Source: Fictibacillus marinisediminis
GTDB lineage: Bacteria > Bacillota > Bacilli > Bacillales > Fictibacillaceae
Direction of reading: 5' to 3'
Length of the DNA stretch: 64,000 nt
Assembly (NCBI RefSeq): GCF_023149135.1
Contig: NZ_JAIWJX010000002.1
Span: 3,720,001 to 3,784,000 of the forward strand
The notes beneath the pieces are model-generated. The model was not told the origin of the DNA. It saw nothing but the letters and a program-made list of their open reading frames with translations, and did not search any database. Numbering within the stretch: the first letter of the stretch is position 1; each line of letters begins with the position of its first letter. This document shows, one piece after another, positions 52,437 through 61,575 of this stretch. Both the position numbers and the translations under genes were made by a program.

Positions 52437-52584
52437 TTGTCAATGAAGACTTTTTATAAAAAATCTTCTCCATGCAACAATTTGTTAGAATAGAGCTTTA
52501 TAAAAATTTAACTGTTCAGCCCTCCATGATGATGGTATTCTAATTAATGGTATTTATTGAATATAAAGGGGAAGTGGTGAGGAT

Positions 52585-54126
52585 ATGGCTCAAGACAAAA
52601 GAATGGGATTTGTTGTTTTGGCGATGGCATTGGGGCTATTCATGTCTTCGTTGGATAACACCATTGTTTCAGCCAGCATTAGTCAAGTTATCAAAGACAT
52701 TGGCGGCTTTGACAAAATGAGCTGGATTTTCACAGCTTATATGCTGGCAGCGACCAGTACAATGCTCGTTTTCGGAAAAATGAGTGATTTGTTTGGACGC
52801 AAGTTGTTTTATTTGATTGGGATCAGCCTGTTTCTGATTGGATCCGCGCTCTGCGGAACGGCTCAGAACATTGACCAGCTGATTTTTTACCGTGTCATCC
52901 AGGGTGTCGGATCAGGAGCGATATTTCCTATTTCCTTTACTATTATCTACTCCGTCTCAACCGATCCGAAGCAAGCAGCTAAGATGTCGGGAATTTTCGC
53001 AGGAATCTTTGGAATCTCCTCTGTTCTCGGGCCGCAGATCGGCACATGGATTTCCGAGTCTTCCTTATTAGGCTGGAGATGGTGCTTTTACGTGAACGTT
53101 CCTTTTGGTTTGCTATCGATTGTTACGCTGGCCATCGCTCTAAAAGAATCCAAATCTGACTTTAAACCTAAGGTTGATTACTTAGGAACATTGCTGCTCG
53201 TTTCCTCTACCGTCCTGCTTCTGCTTGGACTGGAGTGGGGAGGAAAAGATTATGCATGGGATTCAGCACAGATCATCGGACTGTTTTCCGGAGCCGCAGT
53301 ATCCATTGCGCTATTCCTATTGGTAGAACGAAAAGCGCAGGAACCGATCCTTCCGCTTTCCATCTTTAAAAATAAAATGGTCCTCGGAACAAGCATCGTC
53401 GTGTTTTGCCAAGGTGCGATCATGTTCTCGGCCATCACCTACTTGCCTATTCTTTCTGTGGCGGTCATCGGGAACGAAAACTCGAACAGCGTACTGACGC
53501 CGATGATGTTTCCGATCATGGTTGGGGCTATTACAGCCGGTTTCCTTTGTACCAAATTACGATTCCGCACGATCATGGCTTTTTCGATGGGTGTCGGAGT
53601 GATCGAAGCATACTTGCTCGGCACCATTACCCATGATACGGCCAACTGGGTCGTAACAGGTGTGATGATCGCACTCGGCCTTCTCGTTCTTGGGCCTCTT
53701 ATGAGTACTTCACAAAATGCGGTTGCTCAGTCTGTAGATAGTAAATACATTGGGATCGCCTCTTCGGTCGTCGGCTTCTGGCGAAGCATCGGAGGTGTTA
53801 TGGGAGCAGCCATTACCGCTACGATCGTTAATAACGATTTAAAAGACAAAATGAAGGAATTTGCAGCGTCCTCTCACCTCCCAGCAGATAAAGCGGAGCA
53901 AATGGCTAAACCGGAAATTTTGATGCAAAAAAACATTCAGCTGCCTCCTCAAGTCGTCACCTTTTTGAGAGATGCTGTTGAAAAAGCTCTGCATCACGGA
54001 TTTTATCTCGCATTAACCGCTTGTGCCATTGGGTTCATCGTCGCCCTGTTCGTCGGCGGCGACCGGTATGTGATGGGCAACCGCGCACAGAAAACGGAAG
54101 CGAAAGAAGAAGTCACCGCAAGTTGA
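52585..54126 (+). CDS. MFS drug exporter, EmrB/QacA (DHA2, 14-TM) family
   Basis: 513 residues with 14 predicted membrane helices. Family motifs: MSSLDNTIVSASISQVIKDI (DHA2 motif D1, LDxTIVNVALP variant), FGKMSDLFGRKLFY (motif A) and VIQGVGSGAIFPIS (motif B with Arg-x-x-Gln-Gly). An amphipathic segment follows helix 13. It should export drugs or other amphiphiles using the proton gradient. Stands alone with its own terminator; no adjacent TetR/MarR regulator. Confidence 0.9.
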   Translation: MAQDKRMGFVVLAMALGLFMSSLDNTIVSASISQVIKDIGGFDKMSWIFTAYMLAATSTMLVFGKMSDLFGRKLFYLIGISLFLIGSALCGTAQNIDQLIFYRVIQGVGSGAIFPISFTIIYSVSTDPKQAAKMSGIFAGIFGISSVLGPQIGTWISESSLLGWRWCFYVNVPFGLLSIVTLAIALKESKSDFKPKVDYLGTLLLVSSTVLLLLGLEWGGKDYAWDSAQIIGLFSGAAVSIALFLLVERKAQEPILPLSIFKNKMVLGTSIVVFCQGAIMFSAITYLPILSVAVIGNENSNSVLTPMMFPIMVGAITAGFLCTKLRFRTIMAFSMGVGVIEAYLLGTITHDTANWVVTGVMIALGLLVLGPLMSTSQNAVAQSVDSKYIGIASSVVGFWRSIGGVMGAAITATIVNNDLKDKMKEFAASSHLPADKAEQMAKPEILMQKNIQLPPQVVTFLRDAVEKALHHGFYLALTACAIGFIVALFVGGDRYVMGNRAQKTEAKEEVTAS

Positions 54127-54133
54127 TAGATTT

Positions 54134-54170
54134 AAAGAAACGGACTCCTTTTACAGGGAGTCCGTTTCTT
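54134..54170 (+). terminator. Rho-independent terminator of the DHA2 exporter
   Basis: Stem AAAGAAACGGACTCC / GGAGTCCGTTTCTT with an 8-base loop and following T residues, just after the stop codon. Confidence 0.85.
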
Positions 54171-54269
54171 TATTGGAGGACGATTGTTTTTGCCTGCTGC
54201 CCGATTCCGCCTGCTCCAAACCTACGAAAAAAACCAGGCTCAACACCAGCCTAGGTACTATACTCTCTC

Positions 54270-55646
54270 TTACAGCTCTATTTTCGCGACATCTTCCCAG
54301 TAATGGCACAGAACGCGCATCCCTTTATCAAAATTCTCAAGGTGGAAGTGCTCATTTGGTGCGTGGAAGTTTTCATTCGGCAGGCCGAATCCCATCAATA
54401 CGATCGGCAGGTTAAACAACTGTTTAAAGGTTGCGATGATCGGAATGGAACCGCCGCTTCTTATATAGGAAGTCTTCACATCATACACTTTTTCATAAGC
54501 CTCACCTGCTGCCTGAACATAAGGATGATCGATCGGCGTCAAGTAAGGATGGCCTTGATCAAAACGAGACATTTCTACTTCAACTCCAGCTGGGAGGTGC
54601 TTCGTGATATGCTGTTTGAGCTGTTCAACAATCTTATCAGGATCCTGATTCGGTACAAGGCGGCACGAAATTTTCGCATGGGCTTCTGACGGCAGTACGG
54701 TTTTCAAACCTCCGCCCTGATAGCCGCCATAGATCCCGTTCACCTCAAGAGTCGGACGGGTCCATGTGCGCTCAAGGTAAGAGTAGCCTTCTTCACCGTA
54801 TAACTCATTCACACCTAATTCCTTCTTCACTTCCTCCTCATTAAACTGAAGGGAAGCAAACTCTTCCTTCTCCTGCTGAGTCACAGTCAAAACATCATCA
54901 TAGAAACCATCCACCAAAATATGTCCGTCCTTACTATGGAAGGAGTCAACGATTTTAACGAGTGCATGAATCGGATTCTGAATCGCCCCGCCATAAAGTC
55001 CGGAGTGAACGTCCCCGCTCGGTCCCTTCAAGTCAATCTGTAGGCCGCACAATCCTCTAAGTCCGTAAGTGATGGCCGGCTTTCCTTTTTCGATCATGCC
55101 TGTATCCGAAACCACGATCAGGTCAGCAGCAAACAATTCCTTGTGTTCCTCCGCAAAAGCAGGCAGGTTGGGGCTTCCCATCTCTTCCTCGCCTTCAATA
55201 CAGAACTTGAAGTTCAACGGCAAGGTACCTGTTGTTTCTAAAAAAGCTTCCAGCGCTTTCAAGTGCATAAAGGTCTGGCCTTTATCATCACTCGCCCCAC
55301 GGGCATAGAGCTTTTCCTCACGAATCTCCGCTGAGAACGGCGGGCTGTTCCATAGCTCGACCGGGTCGACAGGCTGGACATCATAATGGCCATAGATGAG
55401 GGCAGTCGGCTTTCCTTCTGCCTTAAGCCATTCCCCATACACGACCGGGTGTCCTTTTGTCTCATATACCTTTACATTATCCATGCCCAGCTGGCGCAAG
55501 GATTCTGCGGTCCATTCCGCTGCTTTTTCCATATCTCCCTTGTGCTCTGTCTGCGTCGAGATGCTCGGAATGGCAAGAAAATCTTTCAGCTGGCTCAAAT
55601 GGGTATCCCTGTTGCTTGCAAGGTACACTTCTATTTTTTCGTTCAT
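54270..55646 (-). CDS. M20 family dipeptidase
   Basis: 458 residues, the usual size for M20F/PepV-like CNDP dipeptidases. Metal and catalytic residues visible: YGHYDVQP (His and catalytic Asp), ARGASDDKG (bridging Asp), FCIEGEEEMGSP (general-base Glu and metal Glu) and VVSDTGM (Asp); the C-terminal GFGLPNENFHAPNEHF gives the last His ligand. A lid domain lies between, with GPSGDVHSGLYGG. Zinc or manganese dipeptidase acting in the cytosol on small peptides. Confidence 0.92.
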   Translation of the reverse strand: MNEKIEVYLASNRDTHLSQLKDFLAIPSISTQTEHKGDMEKAAEWTAESLRQLGMDNVKVYETKGHPVVYGEWLKAEGKPTALIYGHYDVQPVDPVELWNSPPFSAEIREEKLYARGASDDKGQTFMHLKALEAFLETTGTLPLNFKFCIEGEEEMGSPNLPAFAEEHKELFAADLIVVSDTGMIEKGKPAITYGLRGLCGLQIDLKGPSGDVHSGLYGGAIQNPIHALVKIVDSFHSKDGHILVDGFYDDVLTVTQQEKEEFASLQFNEEEVKKELGVNELYGEEGYSYLERTWTRPTLEVNGIYGGYQGGGLKTVLPSEAHAKISCRLVPNQDPDKIVEQLKQHITKHLPAGVEVEMSRFDQGHPYLTPIDHPYVQAAGEAYEKVYDVKTSYIRSGGSIPIIATFKQLFNLPIVLMGFGLPNENFHAPNEHFHLENFDKGMRVLCHYWEDVAKIEL

Positions 55647-55672
55647 GGTATGTACTTCCTTCCCTCTTCGAA

Positions 55673-56056
55673 TTATTGGTTTTTTTCCAGCAATTTTACC
55701 AACCGCTTAGGCGCCGTCCGCTGATAGGCTTCAAGAATCAGGCTATGAATCTCTTTCCAGTTCATTCCGCCTGAATGGTAGATCGAGGTCCAGCCGTGCT
55801 GGCCGATGTATGCGGGTCTGAAAAACCGCTCCTCTTGAAGAAGTATTTCCTGTGTTTCCGGCAGTGTTTTTATCGCCAATGAAGTGCCCTGTTCATTCTC
55901 TCCCATGATGACGAAGGGCTTGTCCTTCACACGGAACGACGTATGGCCAAAACCGTCGACATGCTCCGTGACTTCCGGAAAACCTATACAAATTCCCCGG
56001 ACCTGCTGAAGCATCTGCTTGCCTGTCTCTGAAACGATTTCTTTATGGCTTGCCAC
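55673..56056 (-). CDS. MmcQ/YjbR family protein
   Basis: 127 residues starting at GTG directly after the ArsR-type gene's stop codon. The YjbR fold is recognisable: the FGHTSFRVKDKPFVIMGE and LSIKTLPETQEILLQ-type stretch, then RFFRPAYIGQHGWTSI. The family resembles DNA-binding or pilus-like CyaY-type folds and has no clear biochemical role. Co-transcribed with the regulator. Confidence 0.85.
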   Translation of the reverse strand: MASHKEIVSETGKQMLQQVRGICIGFPEVTEHVDGFGHTSFRVKDKPFVIMGENEQGTSLAIKTLPETQEILLQEERFFRPAYIGQHGWTSIYHSGGMNWKEIHSLILEAYQRTAPKRLVKLLEKNQ

Positions 56057-56755
56057 TCACGTACCCTCCTTTAAAAGGTCCATTCCGAACGTTTCCTTCA
56101 GTCCTTTTTTCCCCTCTTCCGTAATCTTTACCGCACGGATTTGTGGTACGCGCTGTATCCAGCCCAGCTCAAGCAGCCGTTCCAGCAGCGCTTGGCCAAG
56201 CGCACCAGCCAGATGATGGCGCCGTTCGCTCCAGTCCAAACACCGATGAGAGAAGGAGCGGCGTTTTTTGCTAACCCTTTCAAGGGAAATGCCCAACTCA
56301 CTGAAAAATCCCTCTCCCTTTTCAGTAACACTGAAGTTCTCGTGATCCTCACGCAGAACACCGGCATCCAGCAATGCATCGGTCAGCTGAACTCCGACGC
56401 TGCCCGCCAGATGGTCATAGCACGTTCTCGCAAACCTCATCGCCTTGTCCTGTAAGGACTGTTTCAGTGATTTGATTTTGACAGGAGGGGCAATCAAAAG
56501 AAAAGACTCCATTACTTTCGCGACCTCTTGGTTATGAATGCCATAATAGCGGTGCCTTCCTTGTTTTTCCTGTGCGATCACACCGGCCTCCTGCATTTTT
56601 GACAGGTGAAAGCTTGCTGTCTGCGGTTTGATGCCGGCCATGCAGGCCAGTTCGCTCGCCGTATGAAATCGGCCGTCCATCAAGACCGTTAATATGGCCG
56701 CGCGTGAAGATTCGCTTACGATAGAAGCAATTTCAGCCACATTCGATTGTACCAT
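56057..56755 (-). CDS. ArsR-type winged-helix transcriptional regulator
   Basis: 232 residues. N-terminal winged helix (about 5-85): ESSRAAILTVLMDGRFHTASELACMAGIKPQTASFHLSKMQEAGVIAQEKQGRHRYYGI, the classic ArsR helix-turn-helix and wing. A longer C-terminal region (about 100-232) with two more winged-helix-like blocks (FSVTEKGEGFFSELGI, VKITEEGKKGLKE) is typical of this subgroup. No metal-binding ELCVCDL is present, so it does not sense arsenic. Divergent from a flavin reductase gene with a perfect palindrome between them. GGAGG is close upstream; an ATG at 56764 is also possible. Confidence 0.88.
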   Translation of the reverse strand: MVQSNVAEIASIVSESSRAAILTVLMDGRFHTASELACMAGIKPQTASFHLSKMQEAGVIAQEKQGRHRYYGIHNQEVAKVMESFLLIAPPVKIKSLKQSLQDKAMRFARTCYDHLAGSVGVQLTDALLDAGVLREDHENFSVTEKGEGFFSELGISLERVSKKRRSFSHRCLDWSERRHHLAGALGQALLERLLELGWIQRVPQIRAVKITEEGKKGLKETFGMDLLKEGT

Positions 56756-56784
56756 CAATCTCATCGCCTCCTTTTACATCCATA

Positions 56785-56802
56785 CTTCGATGAACATCGA
56801 AG
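56785..56802. promoter_or_regulatory. Palindromic operator for the ArsR-type regulator
   Basis: CTTCGATG-AA-CATCGAAG, a perfect 8-bp inverted repeat with 2-base spacer. It covers the -35 of the flavin reductase promoter (TGAACA 56791, 17 bases, TATACT 56814-56819) and lies 30 bases from the regulator start. Confidence 0.75.
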
Positions 56803-56849
56803 AATTCCTCCTTTATACTGGATCCGAATCCAACAAAAGGAGAATACAA

Positions 56850-57461
56850 ATGAAGACTCTGCCAAACACCTCAAGCATCACACCGAAAATTTTATACTAC
56901 GGTACACCTGTCGTTCTGCTGACCACATTAAATGAGGATCGCACGGTCAACATCAGCCCCATATCGTCCTCCTGGGCACTCGGCAACTGTATCCTATTAG
57001 GCATCGGACTCGGCGGAAAAGCCATAGAAAATCTGGAGAGAACACCGGAATGTGTGCTGAATATACCGGACGCCTCGCTTTGGGAACAAGTTGAAAGACT
57101 TGCTCCTTATACAGGAAAAGATCCGGTTCCACCATACAAACAAGAGCTTGGCTTCACCTACAAAAAAGATAAGTTTGAAGCAGCAGGTTTCACTTCCACT
57201 TCATCCACTTCAGTCCAGCCAGATAGAATCGCAGAATGCCCTCTGCAGATTGAAGCCGAAGTAAAGCAGATCCGGATTCCCGAGTACTCACCGTTCTTTG
57301 CGATTGTGGAGACCCAGGCTGTCAGCGTTCATGCCCACACCGGCATCATCAAGGGGGAAAATCACATCGATCCTGCTAAATGGAATCCTTTAATCTATAA
57401 TTTCCGCCACTACTTCAGTCTTGGGGAAGAGCTTGGAAAAACATATCGTTCGGAGACGTAA
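56850..57461 (+). CDS. Flavin reductase-like FMN-binding protein
   Basis: 203 residues from ATG 56850 behind AAAAGGAG; a longer frame from 56694 crosses the operator and is not used. Split-barrel fold of the flavin reductase/DIM6 group: PVVLLTTLNEDRTVNISPISSSWALGNCILLGIG (flavin loop), ENLERTPECVLNIPD. Such proteins reduce FMN or a substrate with NAD(P)H. Probably repressed by the adjacent ArsR-type protein. Confidence 0.85.
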   Translation: MKTLPNTSSITPKILYYGTPVVLLTTLNEDRTVNISPISSSWALGNCILLGIGLGGKAIENLERTPECVLNIPDASLWEQVERLAPYTGKDPVPPYKQELGFTYKKDKFEAAGFTSTSSTSVQPDRIAECPLQIEAEVKQIRIPEYSPFFAIVETQAVSVHAHTGIIKGENHIDPAKWNPLIYNFRHYFSLGEELGKTYRSET

Positions 57462-57462
57462 A

Positions 57463-57813
57463 CTACCGCAGATTCAATAGGGCCCCTGAAAGAAGGAATT
57501 TTTGAAGGACCAAACACAACCCCCATCCGCCGATTCCGAGTACAATCGACAGAAAAAAAGGCATGGAATGCTTAAGTGAAAAAGCGACAACAAAAATCAA
57601 GACGATGGTGCTCGGCAGCCCGTACAGAACACCATATAAAAACTGGCTCAGGTGATCGGTCCGCTCTCCTTGTGTATAGAGCCAAAACAGACTTAACAAG
57701 CTGACCAGCGGAAGAGCCGCGATAATTCCTCCATAACGGGGGGAATGTTTGGCAAGGGCGGTAATCATACCGATCACCAGCGCCGAAATTGTAATTTTAA
57801 CGACTGTATACAT
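57463..57813 (-). CDS. DUF3147-type membrane protein
   Basis: 116 residues with four membrane helices (VKITISALVIGMITALA, YGGIIAALPLVSLLSLFWLY, FLYGVLYGLPSTIVLIFVVA, FLSIVLGIGGWGLCLVLQ). The YGGIIAALPLVSLLSLFWLY stretch fits the DUF3147 family. Function unknown. Overlaps the end of the MarR gene by 17 bases, so it is its likely target or partner. Confidence 0.8.
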   Translation of the reverse strand: MYTVVKITISALVIGMITALAKHSPRYGGIIAALPLVSLLSLFWLYTQGERTDHLSQFLYGVLYGLPSTIVLIFVVAFSLKHSMPFFLSIVLGIGGWGLCLVLQKFLLSGALLNLR

Positions 57814-58213
57814 GCTTTGCCTCCGTTCTTAGCTTCTCAAACGCGTCCAAAATCTCTTGTTGCTCTTTTTTGCTCAAACGGCCCAGAACGTTCTGCAGTT
57901 TTTCTTCGTCCAGTTCGGTGTTCCGTTTGAGTACTTCCTCTCCTAACCCGGTCAGCTTCACATATACCGCTCTCTTATCCGTCGCTGATCGTTCTTTTTG
58001 AGCATAGCCTTTATCGATCAGCCGCTTCACATGTTCGGATGCGGAATGATGCGTAATCTGCAGGACATCTGCCAAAAAGGCAACCGTGGCATCCTTATTC
58101 TTTTTCACCGCCTGCATGCATCTCACATTTTGGTGGGTCAACCGTTCTTCGTGTTTGTAATGCAATAAATAGTACAGATCGGTCCATATCTCATTTATGA
58201 ATTGAACATTCAT
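57797..58213 (-). CDS. MarR-family transcriptional regulator
   Basis: 138 residues from ATG 58213, behind AGAGGTG; a GTG at 58222 is in frame upstream. Winged helix about 50-105: KNKDATVAFLADVLQITHHSASEHVKRLIDKGYAQKERSATDKRAVYVKLTGLGEEVL, with the DxRAxxxxLT wing signature (here DKRAVYVKLTGLG). Probably controls itself and the downstream DUF3147 gene, or the nearby MFS gene. Confidence 0.9.
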   Translation of the reverse strand: MNVQFINEIWTDLYYLLHYKHEERLTHQNVRCMQAVKKNKDATVAFLADVLQITHHSASEHVKRLIDKGYAQKERSATDKRAVYVKLTGLGEEVLKRNTELDEEKLQNVLGRLSKKEQQEILDAFEKLRTEAKHVYSR

Positions 58214-58259
58214 CCTCTTCACCTCTTTTTATATCGTACAATACGATACATATTTTATC

Positions 58260-58292
58260 AAGAAGGAGGCGCACATTAAACGCCTCCTTCTT
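58260..58292 (-). terminator. Hairpin terminator after the MFS gene
   Basis: 12-bp stem AAGAAGGAGGCG / CGCCTCCTTCTT with a 9-base loop directly at the MFS stop codon. The T-run on the minus strand is short, so termination strength is uncertain. Confidence 0.55.
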
Positions 58293-59558
58293 TTATATTG
58301 CTGCCACTTTTTTCGTTTCCTTTTTAACCGCCTTGTTCAGCGGCCCCGTTACTTTTGTAAAACAGTAGATTCCGAGCATTCCGGACAAGAGATAGGATAA
58401 TGCCATGCCCCAGGAAGGAACGAAGGAACCGATCGTGATTCCCGCAGCTCCCAGGATTTTTGCCATCTGAAAGGTTAAGCCATGCACAGCCATATAGGAA
58501 CTCCGTGCATCGTCATTTACGATATCAGCCATCATGGACTGTTTGACCGGAACGTACATGAGCTCTCCCATTGTTGCGATAAAGATGGAAACGAGCAGCA
58601 ATCCCGCTGAATTGCTGTAGCCCAGTACCGCATAGCCTGCAGCATACATCCAGAAGCCAGTATAGATGACTTTCTGGTCCGAATACCGGCTCATCCAGCG
58701 TGTGACAAGAACCGTTCCTGCAACCACAAGCACCGTATTGAACGTCCGGATCCAGCTGATCATCCGCAGACCGTCAAGATGGTAGGAAAACAGATCGCCG
58801 AATGTTACAAGCCGGGACGTGAATTCTTCCTCAAGACGTACGGAAATATAATTCCCTGTTTGAAATTCAATACTCACGATCAGTGTGGATGCTAAACAGA
58901 ACCATAAAAACATTTTATCTTTCATGACCGTTTAGTAGTTGCCTGCCATATCCTTGAACACATTCACTTTTTGCGGAACAGCCGTCTGGGTGTAGGATTC
59001 TTTCATCACATACGCCACCAGATAAAGCGTGAAGATGCTGACAAGAGTTATGGCAATGAACAGCTCAAACCGGTGAGACTTAAACAGGAATCCTCCGACA
59101 ATGGAACCGAGCGCAATCGACAGGTTCACGGCCCAATAGTTGATGCTGTACATGAACTTCCGGTTTTCCTTCGTACTGACGTCGATCAGCATCGCCTCAG
59201 CTGCCGGATTCATCAGCCCCGAGCTGATGCTTTGTATGAGCATCATGAACGAAGTGAGACAAGCTGAATCGTACCACGGGGAATTGGCTGCTGTCATGAA
59301 CACGAACGCCACGACCGTAATCAGCTGGCCAACGACCATCACCTTTTTCCGCCCGACCCGGTCCGACACATAGCCTCCGTAAAATCCGACCAGGATGGAT
59401 ACGAACACGTTGATCAGCAGGATGATTCCCGCAAGCGCCTGCCCGAGCTTGGCAGACAAGTAGATCGCCATAAACGGAAAAATCATCGTTCCGACCACAC
59501 GTGTCATAAATGATGTAATAATCCTTATCTTTATATTAGGATGCAAATCCCGAAACAT
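58293..59558 (-). pseudogene. MFS transporter split by an in-frame stop codon
   Basis: Two halves in one frame: 208 residues (59558-58932) with six membrane helices and GFYGGYVSDRVGRKKVMVVGQ, then 210 residues (58925-58293) with six more. They meet as KDMAGNY-stop-TVMKDKMFLW: the TAA at 58932-58934 occupies a position where a CAA glutamine would give an unbroken 421-codon MdtH/YttB-like transporter. No shift of frame is involved. AAAGGAGGG precedes the first ATG; the second ATG (58925) has no good site. It may be a pseudogene, a stop suppressed by read-through, a split transporter, or a sequencing error. Confidence 0.8.
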
Positions 59559-59673
59559 AGATTCTCCCTCCTTTTACCATTTCTTCTATCTGCTGTTTAT
59601 TTTCCTCTAGTAAAAGGGGAAGAAAAAGTGTAAAATCCAGAAAAGAATTTCACCTTTTATGGAGGAAACCGGA

Positions 59674-61440
59674 ATGGAAATCCTTGATTACTACATCACC
59701 CTGCATCTGCAGCATCCCGAAAAGATCGACGAAACCCCGGCAGAAGTCACCGTCAGCCAGCTGGAAACCTTATTCTACTGTACAAAACGAAACGTCAACC
59801 TTCTCTTAAAACGGATGGGCGAGGAAAAATGGCTCACGTGGATTCCTGGAAAAGGCCGCGGCAACCGTTCAAAGGTCCTTTTTCATTACAGCCTGGAAGA
59901 AGCGGTTGAGGCTCACTTTGCAAAACTGCTGGCGAAGAACCAAATTACAGAAGCCGCAGAATTTCTGAACCGGCCGCTTCTGCCTGAACACTTGGCGAAA
60001 AAGCTTCAAGCCCGAATTCAGGACAACTTCGGCCTTCAGGTTAAACAGACCATCTCAAGCTCAGTCGACCTGCTGAAGATTCCGATGAGGCGCCCGCTTG
60101 CCGCCCTTGATCCCGCTCATTCCTATACAGCAGCAGAAGCACATTTTGTACGGCAGATCTTTGATACGCTCGTGAACTACAACTCAGTGACCGGGAAGTT
60201 CGAGCCGCACCTTGCCCACCATTGGGACGTCAATCCTGATAAAACGGAATGGACCTTTTATTTACGGAAAAGCGTGCGGTTTCATCACGGCAGGATCCTT
60301 ACTGCCCAAGATGTAAAATATACGCTGGACCGGCTGCAGGATCCCTCGGTGCAATCACCTTACCGCCACCTGTTTTCCGAGATCCAATCCATCCAAACAT
60401 TCAATGATTACGCAGTGAGGATTATTTTAAAACGGCCGAATGTGTTCTTTTTGCATTACCTCAGCTCCTACCACGCGCCGATTGTGCCGCATGATGTTCC
60501 GATCATTACGGGCAAAGAACTCATCGGGACCGGGCCGTTCAAAGTGATACAGTATAGCGATAAGGTGTTTATTCTGGAAGCATTTGATGAGCACTTCAAC
60601 GGACGGGCACTGCTCGACCGAGTGGAGCTGTGGTTCGTGGAACTGAACGCTGACCGGATTGTCCACTATGAGCTGCCTGGCAGTGAGGCGACAGAAAACC
60701 GCCACATGAAGGTGAACAACAACGGCTCTCACTATTTAGTCTTTAATTTTCAAAAGGAAGGCCCTCACCATGATCTCTACTTCCGTCTAGCGGTCGATGA
60801 GCTCATCGACCGGAACCGAATGATTGCCGAGCTTGGCGGACGGCGGAACAGCCCGGCCAGCAGCCTTTGGCCCAAGCGCAGCCAGCTCTCACCGTATCCA
60901 TCAACATCATTGGATCGCGCCATTGCATTGTTAAGCAAAAGCTCCTATCAGGGAGAGGCCCTTACCTTTAAGTATTTGGATTATACGAGCGAGGGATTGA
61001 GGGAAGCGGAATGGCTGCAGAAAAGATTCTCGGAAGCAGGTATTTCTGTGGAGCTGTCGCCTTATTCTCTGCTGGATCCGCAGCCCCTTGACGCAGAGAT
61101 CCTCTCCAAAGGCGAAGTGCTTGAGAGGGATACCCAATACGGCTTCCTTTCCTTTATAAAAAGTGAAAGAAGCATGCGCACCCTGCTGTCTGAAGAACAA
61201 ATTAAGATACTGGATGAATACTTAGCCCGGTTCACGGGGGAAGAAAGCTATGAGAAACGGGATCTGATATTAGAGGAAATCGAAAAATATGTGGAGGACG
61301 AAAAGATCCTTCTCCACATGTACCATATTGCCAAAGAGTGGAACTATCCTGTATTGCTGAAGGGTGTTCGGCTGAATGACTTTGGATGGGCGGATTTTCG
61401 GAAGCTGTGGGTGAAGCCTGAGGTCGGGAGCACTAAATAG
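59674..61440 (+). CDS. SgrR-family transcriptional regulator (HTH plus solute-binding domain)
   Basis: 588 residues from ATG 59674, with GGAGG eight bases upstream; the ATG at 59659 overlaps that site. The N-terminal 115 residues form a SgrR-type helix-turn-helix (VTVSQLETLFYCTKRNVNLLLKRMGEEKWLTWIPGKGRGNRSKV). The rest is an SBP family 5 domain (LDPAHSYTAAEAHFVRQIFDTLVNYNSVTGKFEPHLAHHWDVN...), used for ligand sensing. SgrR of E. coli controls sugar-phosphate stress and a sugar exporter; here the divergent neighbour is an MFS gene, the same pairing. Cytosolic, no signal peptide. Confidence 0.88.
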   Translation: MEILDYYITLHLQHPEKIDETPAEVTVSQLETLFYCTKRNVNLLLKRMGEEKWLTWIPGKGRGNRSKVLFHYSLEEAVEAHFAKLLAKNQITEAAEFLNRPLLPEHLAKKLQARIQDNFGLQVKQTISSSVDLLKIPMRRPLAALDPAHSYTAAEAHFVRQIFDTLVNYNSVTGKFEPHLAHHWDVNPDKTEWTFYLRKSVRFHHGRILTAQDVKYTLDRLQDPSVQSPYRHLFSEIQSIQTFNDYAVRIILKRPNVFFLHYLSSYHAPIVPHDVPIITGKELIGTGPFKVIQYSDKVFILEAFDEHFNGRALLDRVELWFVELNADRIVHYELPGSEATENRHMKVNNNGSHYLVFNFQKEGPHHDLYFRLAVDELIDRNRMIAELGGRRNSPASSLWPKRSQLSPYPSTSLDRAIALLSKSSYQGEALTFKYLDYTSEGLREAEWLQKRFSEAGISVELSPYSLLDPQPLDAEILSKGEVLERDTQYGFLSFIKSERSMRTLLSEEQIKILDEYLARFTGEESYEKRDLILEEIEKYVEDEKILLHMYHIAKEWNYPVLLKGVRLNDFGWADFRKLWVKPEVGSTK

Positions 61441-61442
61441 CA

Positions 61443-61467
61443 AAAAACCACGGATTCCGTGGTTTTT
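61443..61467 (+). terminator. Rho-independent terminator of the SgrR-type gene
   Basis: AAAAACCACGGA / TCCGTGGTTTTT 12-bp stem immediately after the stop codon. Confidence 0.85.
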
Positions 61468-61575
61468 CTATTTCTCATTTATTTTTTCTTTATTTTAGCC
61501 AATACCCATCACTGTCTGTAACTTCTACCAGTAATGAAGGAGAAGGTGGAAAGAGTAAAATTACTTCTGTTATGG

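Larger units (their letters stand above)
51804..52584. other. Intergenic region with a tiny gene candidate and a MITE-like repeat
   Basis: About 780 bases. It holds a possible 33-codon Cys-containing peptide gene on the minus strand (52108-52209) and a 117-base repeat with inverted ends (52320-52436). The rest is AT-rich with no support for further genes. The 3' part contains the upstream region of the drug exporter, with TTGTTAGAATAGAG near 52480. Confidence 0.5.
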
